Source: Agmasoma carcini (nom. nud.)
Lineage: Eukaryota > Microsporidia > Thelohaniidae
DNA: 39,917 nt
Direction of reading: 5' to 3'
Assembly: GCA_029232285.1 (NCBI GenBank)
Contig: JAOXFI010000058.1
Coordinates: forward strand, 1 to 39,917
Each line of letters begins with the position of its first letter. Within the stretch, counting starts at the first letter, position 1. A program made the position numbers and the translations under genes. The notes beneath the pieces were generated by a model that was not told the DNA's origin, did not search any database, and saw only the letters and a program-made list of their open reading frames with translations. Below are positions 28,700 through 38,520 of the stretch, piece by piece.

Positions 28700-29570
28700 T
28701 TTATTCTTCTAAAAGACACAGCCTATTAATTTTATTAAACTTTTGAAAGAAATTTGATAAAATAACAATTAATACCAAAATATATTATAACTTAAGAAAA
28801 GATCAAAATTTCTTTTTAAAATGGTTACCTTTATACATGATTTCACTGCTGAAATTTTTAACTTTACAAGATAAGATACCTTTTCTTGCTTAAACCCTTT
28901 GTTTCGCCTTCACCCAACAAAATTCAATATTTTGGGTATGAACAAGGGTATTTGGATCTACAAATTGGAGGGAATGATTTACTTTTTCATGAACCAAACC
29001 CAAGTTTTTACTTATCCTAAAATAGGACTTCCACTGATCGGAATAAATTATTGTACCAGTCGACAAACTCTATCTATCATGTGAAGTAATGCATTAGAAG
29101 TGAACTCGCGTACATATTCTAGGCAAATCCAATCTGGTCCGAATGATGTATTCGCAATTCCAAATATCATTTCTTACCCGTCTTACTATGTTTAAATTGA
29201 ATTTCATCAACCTGGCACATTATTCCTTCTCTTCTTAATATCAGAGAATTTCTATAAAAAAACCCACATATAGTTTATCTAACCTTGTATAAATTTTAAA
29301 AATGATATTTTTTGAAACATCAATTAGATTAATAAAGTTTTATTATTTTACTTAAAAATATATCAAAATCATCGAAAAACCGTCTTTACGAATTGAAAAC
29401 TATTTTTTATAATTTGTTCAATTGATAGTTAGGCACCTAAAACCGAATTTGTAGTTCTTCTATTATATTTCTTAAACCGCAAAATAAATTGCAGTTGGGA
29501 TAATGAAATTGCCTTCTTAGCGCACAAGTCTCAATCAAAAGCTGTATTATACAATTTTCGTCACTTAATA
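28700..29570 (-). mobile_element. Merlin (ISXO2-like) transposase relic, near full length
   Basis: On the minus strand the whole domain order can be read through frameshifts. Zinc ribbon HYPNCNLF and CLTINCTNYKKYFSIRKD (29.40-29.48 kb). First catalytic motif CQVDEIQFKHSKTGKK (29.19-29.22 kb). Then EFGIANTSFGPDWICLEYV (29.11-29.16 kb), the WVFGIxDTS block. Then HMIDRVCRLV (29.06 kb). Finally FVDPNTLVHTQNIEF (28.91-28.95 kb) with the catalytic Glu intact. It is of the same subfamily as the relics at 33.9 and 35.1 kb, sharing NCTNYKxYF and LEYVRE-type segments. The 186-bp plus-strand frame here (28899-29084) is only its antisense shadow. Confidence 0.85.
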
Positions 29571-31650
29571 ACGGTCCAATAAATCAAAGATAGTAATCTA
29601 AATACATGTAGAAAATTTATTTATTTTATCGAATAGTTACACATTAAAACATAAGATTGTAAAACTAAAATGTTATTGATTAACAAACTAAATTATAATA
29701 TTTTCAGTTGAAAAATAAAAAATATTAAAATTTTTAATAACCAAGAATCATCACTTTATTGATCTTAATATTTTGAATTCTAAATAACAGAATTTTTGTC
29801 TTAACTTCAATAAAACATTCCTGATATCGAATGTTTACTTATCTGTTTGATACTATATTGATTGAAATGAAACTCTAAATCAATTAATTACAGAATTTAT
29901 GATTAAGGAAATAAGAGACGCCATAATCACTACACTAGAAAATTCAATCAAAATAACAAACTTGCTACAAAGAACAAAAATTTAATAAGTGATAAAAAAA
30001 ATATAACAGGCACTATAAAAGAGAATTCTGAAGACTGCCCTTATGGTGAAACCAATCATGTACACGCAGTATAAAATAAATAAATTTACTCACAAGGGAA
30101 AGTAACCCGGTTTTTCGACATATATAAAATTAATATTGTACAGCTGGCTGGTGTGTGAAATAAAAACACGCTTATGGTTTTTATTTTATGATAAATATGA
30201 CATAGAAGAAACATTATACACTTGTGTGTACTGTTAATAAATTAATAATAAATATCATAGTGTATGTTATATTATCAGTACAATGTTTAAATATATATTT
30301 ATATAACCCTGTATATGATGATGAACAGTTACAGAAGTAGACAATAAGTAGAAATTGTATTTCTATTAAAGTATAAATCATTATTGGTCTTACATATTAA
30401 AAAATCATCATATATAAGAATTGATAAAATTTATGAATAAAATTTATATTTAATCAATATAAACTCTTCCATGATGTAATTTCAAGGAATATCAACCACA
30501 AACATTTATACAAAGATTTATAGCTAAATTTAATTGAAAAGCTAAGAGACCGCGGGTTCCCACCCCTGTTATAGGGTAATCTATAATAAACCTCACAACA
30601 AACGCTTTAGAAGTGTGGCATCGTACACTTATTATCATTCAATAGTTGATCATCCTAATATTGCTCAATTTTTTAAGAATATTATTTAAAGATGAACAAA
30701 ATATAGATCAACCAAATACTATCTGGGAAAAGACGAGAATTAAACCGATCTCAATCAAAGCAAGAATTTTCGGTTAATTTCTATTATAATTTTTCTCTGA
30801 AGATTTTCAAAATTATTGATAATAATATTTACGATTAATTTAATTGTATTTAGGTTTTAAATATATAATAATAAAATAAGGCATTTTCCAGTTATATTTA
30901 TTTTATCAAATAAAGTAAAAACCATATCTTATAACCCCATCGAATAATACAAGTGTATTCTGGTATTAATTCAATTTACAAAATTTTTCTTAGTTATATA
31001 CAGGATACTCAGATTTAATACAGATAAATACAAGGGAATCATATATTTATACTGTTTTGATAAAAATGGTAACAAAATAACCATTTTATCTCTAATAATG
31101 TATTTAGATGTAAAGCAAAAATTAAAACTTATCTACTATATGATAACAATGTGACTACCTTGTCAATATGAACGGGTATCCATTTATTTATTGTTATGTT
31201 CTTGCCAAGCTTTAGCCAAATGAGCTGTTGTTTCAAATTCTCAATTATGCTTCAGTATAGATTCTTTTTAGAGCCTTCTAATTGTGTATCACTCAATATA
31301 AATGAAATTAACAAATATTTGATAAAAGAACAATCATTTCCTTCAATGGACATTTTATATAATAAAATTTATGTTCTAGTATAGAAAACGTGAAGTTTTT
31401 CTTCTTTTTAAACTATAAATAACTTTATGATGAAATATTTACATTTTGGAATATTTTAATAAAAATTTAGAAGTTAAAATATTTTCTCAGACAGGAATGC
31501 ACATCATGATAAAAAATATATTTTCTAATTCTCTTGAATGTCTCAACCTTAGTTTGTGTTATATTAATTGTACACAAATAAAAATTGAATTTCTTCTTAT
31601 TTGACATACATATAAATATTTTATATAAAAAAATATTTTCAAAATTAACC
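29571..31650. other. 2-kb gene-free stretch with a hAT-type terminal repeat
   Basis: AT-rich, with no recognisable gene. Exceptions: the hAT-type terminus at 30541-30568 and, at the right end, AAAATTAACC in front of the 474-aa gene. Other short open frames (for example 31196-31384) show no protein-like composition or start signal. Confidence 0.45.
30541..30568 (-). repeat. hAT-type terminal inverted repeat end
   Basis: On the minus strand the sequence begins CAGGGGTGGGAACCCGCGG, the form typical of hAT element termini (CAGGGGTGGGxAA...). It is GC-rich in very AT-rich surroundings, so it stands out. The next 8 bp outside it are TTATAGGG (30569-30576), the expected place for an 8-bp target duplication. 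Its orientation fits the 5' end of the minus-strand hAT relic that ends near 25 kb. Confidence 0.5.
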
Positions 31651-33075
31651 ATGCTATTTTTAATATATTTTTATACTATTTGTTGCAATCCAAGCTTATT
31701 TACTAATTTCATTATAATATGCGAACGTGATAAAACAAGCGCAAATAACACCAGTTCAGTTAATCAAAACATGATGTGTAAAAGAATGCGTAAATCTCTG
31801 GAAACTGACTTGTTTTATGATCCAGAAGCAAGATCATGTTTTATTACACTTAAAAATACCTATAAAACGGATCAAATTCATGAAAGGTATGAATTTGATT
31901 TGAAACATATTAATATGATTATTATTAAGCATAATATAGAAAACAGGAATTTGACAATGTATCCTAGCTTAAATGTTATAACTATAATATGTAAAAATAC
32001 TATAACGTTTGATTGTGAAGAAACTATTAGTAAAAGAAGACGTATCAGTTCTAATCCAAATATAACGGTAATTCCTGATGAAGATATTATAAAATTATTT
32101 CTTGAAAAATATGAAAAAATATTTAAAGGATACAAAAACTCTAATGAAGTTTTTATAGTGCAAGATTATGGAAAATATAATTTTGAAAAATACAAAAGTG
32201 TATATTTTATATTTTCATGTTCAAGTAAAAATGATGATATTTGTTATGAATTAAATAAAATTATATCTGCAAATGAAGAAATGTTAAATAGATCAACAAA
32301 TGACTCTAATGTGTCAGTAGGTAGTAATAATAATAATAGCAGGCCAGTTAATTGTAGTAATTATGTTGATAGGGTAGTAAGTGGTGCTAATGAGTTGGTT
32401 AGTGACTTAACAAATGATTCTGATCAAAATATTACTTCAGAATGTTTAATTAATGATATAGTTCGAGCTTTATTAGTAAAAAATAATAGTGTACAAAGAT
32501 ACAGTGAAAAATTTAGATTATTTGTATTAATCAATAATATTAAAACATTTTATGTTGAAATATTTATAAACCCAAACACTTCTAAAGAATATTTAAAAAA
32601 TATTTTCGATGTATTTGGTCAAACTTATAAATTTTATGTTTGTATTTTTAAAAATGTTGATGATAATGATATTTTAAAAATAGTTAATTATATTGGAACT
32701 ATTATTGTAACAATTGATGAATTATATGAAATAATAATAAATGAAAATAATTTAAAAAGCATGCACTTTATCAAATATCATTCAGTAAAGACCACAATAG
32801 GTGAAAAATTGATATGTTATAAAATTAATTCAAAATTATATCTACTAACATCTCAAAAGGAGGATGTTGATATAAAAGGGCGAATTTTGTATAAATTATT
32901 TTTAATTCCTTTAAAGAAAGATAATGAAAATTTATATTTTATTGATGAAAAAGTATCTATTAAATACTTTAATCTTCAATATAGCAAATTTGAATTTGAT
33001 ATAGTTTTGATTGATAGATTTGAAATGTCACCTATGATGTTTCAGTGGATTAATACTAATAAATTATTTAGTTAA
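31651..33075 (+). CDS. Putative secreted Asn-rich 474-aa protein, unknown family
   Basis: An intact gene in the middle of dead transposons. The ATG at 31651 is chosen over an upstream TTG because AAAATTAACC precedes it and the N-terminus MLFLIYFYTICCNPSLFTNF is a good signal peptide. The mature part is Asn/Ile/Lys-rich with many N-glycosylation sequons. A basic cluster KRRR (128-131) and CKRMRK (43-48) resemble nuclear localisation signals. An Asn/Ser-rich low-complexity linker (about 212-262) separates an N-terminal domain from a C-terminal domain of mixed alpha/beta type (about 265-474). No catalytic motif or known family is recognised. A host-directed secreted factor is possible, as microsporidia encode such proteins near chromosome ends, but this is inference. 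Confidence 0.75.
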   Translation: MLFLIYFYTICCNPSLFTNFIIICERDKTSANNTSSVNQNMMCKRMRKSLETDLFYDPEARSCFITLKNTYKTDQIHERYEFDLKHINMIIIKHNIENRNLTMYPSLNVITIICKNTITFDCEETISKRRRISSNPNITVIPDEDIIKLFLEKYEKIFKGYKNSNEVFIVQDYGKYNFEKYKSVYFIFSCSSKNDDICYELNKIISANEEMLNRSTNDSNVSVGSNNNNSRPVNCSNYVDRVVSGANELVSDLTNDSDQNITSECLINDIVRALLVKNNSVQRYSEKFRLFVLINNIKTFYVEIFINPNTSKEYLKNIFDVFGQTYKFYVCIFKNVDDNDILKIVNYIGTIIVTIDELYEIIINENNLKSMHFIKYHSVKTTIGEKLICYKINSKLYLLTSQKEDVDIKGRILYKLFLIPLKKDNENLYFIDEKVSIKYFNLQYSKFEFDIVLIDRFEMSPMMFQWINTNKLFS

Positions 33076-33249
33076 TATCTTTATTTACAATATATATTAA
33101 GGATTAAATATCATAAGGGATTCTTTATAAATAACAATATTATCAAGCATAGTAAGATTAATGAATAAAATTTATATCGTGGAACCAATTTTGATTTTAT
33201 TATTTGATGAGTTTTAATTACCCTGTGTTTGAAGACCTACTATATTAAT
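33076..33249. other. Short gap after the 474-aa gene
   Basis: No feature seen beyond AT-rich sequence. Confidence 0.3.
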
Positions 33250-33840
33250 TTAATGATAAAAAGAAAAATTAGTGGCTGGCAAGTTCAGATTGTTAAAGAA
33301 TACAATTAATTTTGAGCTGTGTAAGAACTTTATGATGATAAAAGAAATTTAATCTTTAGAAGGATATTTTTAGAAATGAATGGGTTTCAATACTAAATTA
33401 AGCATCAAAAGTAAAAATAAGCGTAAAATTATTAAATAATATGAAAATAAGCTTTGATAGATTTAGAAAGACAAATATATTAATTAAAACTTAAAAATAG
33501 TTAATAATTGGGAAGAGACGAATAGAGAAATTTTGAAACACTACAGAAAGACAAATTAACTTTATTAAAACTTTAAAAAATAGTTAATAATTGAGAAGAG
33601 ACAAGTAGGGATAACATGGTGTATTTTCTTATAAAAATCAGAAAAGATGATTGGTCTGAATATGGATAAAATTAAAAAGCGGTGCACATCAATGAGAGCC
33701 CATTTCAAGTACAATTTAACAAGGATGGATTAAAAATGAATCATGGGTTATTGGTGAGATAGAGAGATAATTAGGCAACACATATCAATGAGGTAATTTA
33801 AAAAAAAATCATAGACGATTTAAAAGATCAAGACTAAAAA
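33250..33840 (+). mobile_element. Probable Merlin relic of a second subfamily
   Basis: At 33.68-33.77 kb frames on the plus strand read VHINESPFQVQFN, then WIKNESWVIGEIER, then LGNTYQ. This matches the first catalytic block VEIDES-F-xxKYNRGW and the WVFGxIERxTGN block of Merlin transposases, with Asp replaced by Asn. The GEIER signature differs from the FGIxDTS type of the relics next to it. The N-terminal half is scrambled and includes an imperfect 61-64-bp direct repeat (33465-33525 and 33545-33608). Confidence 0.45.
33465..33608. repeat. Imperfect direct duplication, ~80-bp period
   Basis: AGAAAGACAAAT...AATAGTTAATAATTG, GGAAGAGACGAATAG occurs at 33465-33525 and again, with a few indels and substitutions, at 33545-33608. 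Only two copies. Confidence 0.75.
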
Positions 33841-33859
33841 CTTACCTAGGTTTTTATAA

Positions 33860-34560
33860 AAAAATATAAAATTAAACCATTTTTAGATGATATAGATCAT
33901 ATACTACAAGTTTTACACAAGCTTTGAATTCAAAAAGACATCACACATGTTCTCTGTGTTTTTCAATTTGTTCAATTGTTAAATACACAAGAAACATCGA
34001 CAAGAGAGCATTTTGATGCATGAATAGTGTATGCCCCAATTTACAAAAATATTTTTTTCAGTTCAAAATATAGTTCTTATGTGGCTCAACCTAACTTTGA
34101 GTAGCACTTTAAAAATCATAAATTATTCAAAAAGTACAATTTCAAAATATTTATATCAAATTGATGAAACAAAATTCAACCACAAACAGAAGGCGAACAA
34201 AATAAAATACCAAAATACCGATATTTAAATTTTTAATATTGTTGATATTCATCAAAACCTTTTAAAAATATATAGAGTATGTGGATAAAAAGCTCGTCTA
34301 CTTTTTTTACCAATTATATACAGTGTATGTCGCAGAGTCTCAATAATCTATTCTGATGAATGGAAATCTTATTCAAAGATATATCCTAACCTTAGTTTGA
34401 TCCACAGAACTGTCAATCATATTTTAAATTTTGTTAATCCTTAGACTTTAGTTCTTACTCAAAATATTAATTCTTATTGGTCAAAAGTTCAGACTCTCAT
34501 AAAAAGAGTAAAGGGTTGCAATCTACTAAAATAGAAGCCTTCTTGGTATAAATGAGTTTT
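33860..34560 (+). mobile_element. Merlin (ISXO2-like) transposase relic, nearly full length
   Basis: Plus strand. Zinc ribbon CSVCFSICS and CMNSVCPNLQKYF (33.95-34.06 kb). First catalytic motif YQIDETKFNHKQ (34154-34190). Then FNIVDI (34.23 kb). Then FLPIIYSVCRR and IIYSDEWKSYSKIYPNLSL with the second Asp (34.30-34.40 kb). Then HRTVNHILNFVNP and TQNINSYWSKV (34.41-34.49 kb). In the last block the catalytic Glu of TQNIESYW is Asn (codon 34469-34471). Stops separate the parts. A possible right terminal repeat is at 34858-34873, whose complement GGGCTGTTTTTTTGAA resembles the terminus of the relic at 8.74 kb. Confidence 0.85.
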
Positions 34561-35079
34561 AAAGACAGTGTTCTTCTAGTTGATTTTGAACAAATATTCG
34601 ATATATTAAAAACTAATAAAATTCTAATTAAAATATTTATCAAAAAATTGTTTTTTCTAGGGGTAAATTTTGGTCTTGATCCTAAAATTATAATAGAAAA
34701 TATATTAAATAAGCGGCAATTTTTTACGATTTTCATAATATTATCTATATAAATCTAATTCATCATACTCCTTTATGTAATAAACAGAAGAGAAACGCTT
34801 TTTGTTGTGTCATAGTTTTTTTGCTACAACATGTGTTATATAATGTTATTGCGTTTATTCAAAAAAACAGCCCTAACATGCACTGGTAGAGTCATAATAG
34901 CTTTTCCTGGTTTTTGCCAACCCTGTATATATGATATTGGCAGTAAGTTAAAAGAATAAAGGGATTAAGTTTAATGTTTTCTAACAAGAGAAATATTTTG
35001 ACTTTTGTAACTATTAAATTAAAATTACTTAATTTTTATTTTTCACAAGTATCTAAACTACCATCTTGACGCAATTGAA
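34561..35079. other. Spacer between two Merlin relics, with possible element ends
   Basis: No gene. It contains a Merlin-like terminus (34858-34873). The complement of 34906-34925 reads CAGGGTTGGCAAAAACCAGG, a hAT-like terminus shape. Confidence 0.35.
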
Positions 35080-35790
35080 CCATTTTAGGTGATGAAGATG
35101 GCTTAATATAACTTTTAAATGACAATAGTTTTACAATAAGTCAATTTAATTGTTCACTTACAATTAGTTTTTGCAATTTTAAAAATTTAATAAATCATCG
35201 AGAAATTTGAATATAGGTTAGAAATTAAACTATCAATTGCACGAATTATAAACAATATTTTCTAATTCGTAAAGATAGTTTACTACTGTTATATATTTTT
35301 AACCAAAATATTATTCTTAAAATTTATACAAAATAAAATAATTGTGTGTGAATTTTTATTATTTTTCTTTTTAATTACGATAAAGAAAATAATATGTTAG
35401 GTTTATTAAGTCAATTTTAACATAATCAAACTAAAATAGATAATTCGGATTTACCTAGAATATGTACGCGAGCGTACTTCTAATCTTTTATTTTTAAAAT
35501 AGACAGTGTTTGTCGACTTAAAAAATTATTTGATCAATGGATGTTTTATTTTGAGATAAGTGAAAATCTGGGTTTGTTTCATGGTACAGTTTATCAATTC
35601 TTTTGTTTAGTTCATATAAATATCTTTATTTATACTCAAAATATTGAATCTTTTTGATCAAAGCGAAATAAAGAATTAAAGAAGAAAAGATTTGTTCTGT
35701 TATAAATTTCATTATTTTTGTAGTGTAATCATGTACAAAAATAACATTTTAAGCCAACAATTAAATATTTTTGTTTTATTTTTTTATGCA
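35080..35790 (+). mobile_element. Merlin (ISXO2-like) transposase relic, central deletion
   Basis: Plus strand. TINCTNYKQYFLIRKDS (35.23-35.29 kb) is the second half of the zinc ribbon. LEYVRERTSNLLFL (35.45-35.50 kb) parallels LEYVREFTSNALL of the relic at 29.1 kb. IYTQNIESF followed by SKRNKELKK (35.63-35.68 kb) is the C-terminal block with its Glu intact. The first catalytic motif has been lost. Nucleotide similarity to the 28.7-29.6-kb relic is visible over CTAGAATATGTACGCGAGCG, so the two are recent relatives. Confidence 0.8.
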
Positions 35791-36110
35791 GTGAAGAAAT
35801 TTTGGAATTGATCAATATAAAATAAATTTAAAAATCTTGTTATTTGTTAATTTAAATATTGTTAATATATTGTTGTAGTTTGATATTCGTTAAGATTTGA
35901 TTTTAATTAAAATTTAGTCATTGTTATATTAATTAAATGTCAAGTAGATAGAATTAGAACTCTTGTGTTAATGAGTAACGAGCAAATGAATGAAATAAAC
36001 AAATATTTCAGGTCAGACGGTTATAACATATTTTATACTATTATATTTTTAAAATATTTATGTTATTTGAGATTTGACAGTTTTTAAAAGAAAATTATAA
36101 ATTTGACCTA
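35791..36110. other. Spacer upstream of the 156-aa gene
   Basis: AT-rich and non-coding. AAATTTGACCTA stands directly before the ATG at 36111. Confidence 0.4.
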
Positions 36111-36581
36111 ATGAAATTTCAAGTTTTATTTACAATTATATTTTCATCTGTTGAATTTGAGATGTATTCGATAAGAAATACATCAGCAGAATTATCAACA
36201 AAGAGAGAAACATTAAAGGAAGAAGATTTGGATGGAATAAGTGTATGCGATACTAATGAACATGATTCTATTACACTTCAGCCAAATATTCAACATGATC
36301 CAACAATTTCTATAGGTTCTGATATTAAATCAAATACAATTATTTTAAAAGAATTGTATAGTGATTTATTCATATTTAAATTTAGCCTTAAAAAGAAAAT
36401 GCTGATTTCTATTGCTGTTTCAACTTTAATTGGAATAGTAAATGCTTTTATTTTCTGTTTAATATATAAAAACATGCTAAACACTTCTGTATTGCCCGTA
36501 GCCAATGGTATGATCTGTATATTATTCCTTTTTATCCATATAGCACTAACCACTTTTGTAAGAACTATTGATGAATATTAA
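36111..36581 (+). CDS. Unrecognised 156-aa protein, signal peptide plus two membrane helices
   Basis: An intact frame in the transposon zone. Residues 1-15 (MKFQVLFTIIFSSVE) look like a signal peptide. An acidic, Ser/Thr-rich ectodomain follows (about 20-90). Two helices close it (about 97-119, MLISIAVSTLIGIVNAFIFCLIY, and 127-150, VLPVANGMICILFLFIHIAL). With a cleaved signal peptide both termini would lie on the outer or lumenal side. The start has a clean AAATTTGACC signal, so the gene is probably expressed. No family recognised. Short two-helix secreted or surface proteins occur in lineage-specific families near microsporidian chromosome ends; membership in one is inference. Confidence 0.65.
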   Translation: MKFQVLFTIIFSSVEFEMYSIRNTSAELSTKRETLKEEDLDGISVCDTNEHDSITLQPNIQHDPTISIGSDIKSNTIILKELYSDLFIFKFSLKKKMLISIAVSTLIGIVNAFIFCLIYKNMLNTSVLPVANGMICILFLFIHIALTTFVRTIDEY

Positions 36582-37739
36582 ATCTTTTATTTTTTATATA
36601 CAATAATTAAAGCTAGAATAAGACGGATTAAAGAATTTAATAAAAACATTTGATTTAAAATAAATATATCAGAATATAAATAAAAACATGATATTATTAT
36701 AATGTATAGCATAAAATGTTATTTTTGGCAAAAAACATGTTTATTCATGGGATTACTACATAGAAAAAGTCTGATTAAACAAAAAACAATCATTCATTCC
36801 ATTTCATATTTATCCACTATAAACTCGGTTTACGCCACCATAAATTACTACGTGATTTGTTAAAGAGATTTTTTTTGGTAATCTTGAGAACAGGTTAAAG
36901 TTATTAGTGATATCATCATTACGAAAAGTTGACCTATTTGTTCAAGGTTGGGTAAGGCTAAAAAAGAAACTTCTAGATTCAGAAAAATGTAGTTTTTTCT
37001 CTCTAGACTGGTTATAAGTAACCATTCAGCTATGAGAAATCATATGCTTCACTATGCCGTAATGTAATGAATAGACTATTATTAGATTTTTTATACATTT
37101 TTAAGCCAAATCATATTGCTTAATTGCAATTTATAATAAGGGTTTTCAAAAAGTTAAGAGTTTATGCAAAATTCAATATAATTTTTAACAAATTAAAATA
37201 AAAACAAAAATTTTAAAAAAATTCGCTTAATAACTTGCATAAGCTAATATAAATTTAAAAATTACAACAAAAAACATAAGAATTATTGAACAGACTAAAT
37301 TTATAACAAATTGGATCATTTTTTTACTTGAATTTTCATAGGATTTTAATTTAATAAAATAGGGTTTTAAAAACATAGCAAAGATATGCTTTATGATAAG
37401 AAAACACAATAATTAAAAACCCCACTTTTTAAATTTTCCCGATATTATTTTAAATAAAAAAATAAATCTATTGTTTAAAAATAAGTCTATTCAATTTTTT
37501 TATTGATTTTATATTTTTTGGTGTAATTTAAATATTTAAAAATATTGTATTTTTTAATATAATAATCAAGATTTTCAAACTATTTATTTACATCTATAAA
37601 TTTGTTGAACACATTTGTATTTTCCCGCCTAAAATCTCAAACCATGATCAGGCGTTTGATTATTCAAAAATATATTGCTGATATTGTGATAGTTGTCATC
37701 GCATCATATTAAGAATCTTTTACAATACAGTGCATAATA
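36582..37739. other. 1.15-kb gene-free stretch
   Basis: AT-rich and without recognisable genes. The 180-bp minus-strand frame at 37227-37409 is hydrophobic low-complexity sequence without a start signal and is not called. Confidence 0.4.
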
Positions 37740-38520
37740 TAATAAAAAGTACAAGGATACCGGACAAGTAAAGTCATGTTATAAAAACTGTAGTCGGAGA
37801 AAGATTTTGTCGGAGGAGCAAATTGAATTAATCAGGAGTTGTTTTAATAATAATGTAAAAATCACGCTGAGAGTTTTAAAGGTTAATTAAATAGTCAATT
37901 TAGTGTTTTAGTATCGAATGCCACTATTCACCGAACTTTAGAAAGATTACACTGTACATTGAAGAATATGGTAAAAGTTGCTATAAGTAAAACTTAAAAG
38001 AAACCATCCAAAAAGCACATTGAATAACTAGACCGTTAAAGAATAAAACATTTAAATACCAGGATAACAATTTTGTCTTCTAGATGAATTTGGTTTAAGT
38101 CTCTCTGAGGCTTAATAGAGGCAAGTCTTTACGAGGTACATCACTAGTTACCAGAATTCCAACGACAAGGTCACGAAATACCAGTATATGTGCAGTTTAC
38201 AGTCGAAATGGCACAATTTATTTCATGCACATTATAGGCCTATATGATAGTTTAAAGTTTTGTGACTTTATTGAATCTTTGTTTGAAAAGCTTAACTCAA
38301 TCAATTTAGAACCATATCTTTTAATTTTAAATAATGCTCAAATCCATAATTTCTCCTAAGTCTTTTAAAATATCAACACCAGCTGACACGAATGTTTATT
38401 TTCGCTCCATATTCCCTATTTTCAAACCCAATTAAAAATTGCTTTTCTAAGTGGAAAAATTATGTGATAAGATCAAAGTCAAGAGCGGAAATAAACCTAT
38501 TTTTAAAAATTAAATAAAGG
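37740..38520 (+). mobile_element. Tc1/mariner (IS630-type) transposase relic, second copy
   Basis: Plus strand with several frameshifts. N-terminal helix-turn-helix ILSEEQIELIRSCFNNNVKI (37.80-37.86 kb). Then ATIHRTLERLHCTLK (37.92-37.97 kb). Then SICAVYSRNGTIYFMH (38.18-38.23 kb). Then LILNNAQIHN (38321-38350), and YSLFSNPIKNCFSKWKN (38.41-38.46 kb). DEFGLSL near 38.08 kb carries the first Asp. The second catalytic Asp is Asn, as in the copy at 27.4 kb, and the third acidic residue (PIE) is Lys here. Terminal repeats were not found. Confidence 0.8.

Noticed and set aside
28899..29084. 61-aa plus-strand frame
   Set aside because: The minus strand of the same DNA encodes Merlin motifs (VHTQNIE, VDEIQF), so this is antisense.
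31878..32135. 85-aa minus-strand frame
   Set aside because: It lies wholly inside the intact 474-aa gene and has the hydrophobic composition usual for antisense of Asn/Lys-rich coding DNA.
34497..34752. Two overlapping frames on both strands (79 and 66 aa)
   Set aside because: They fall on the end and flank of a Merlin relic, overlap each other, and have no start signal.
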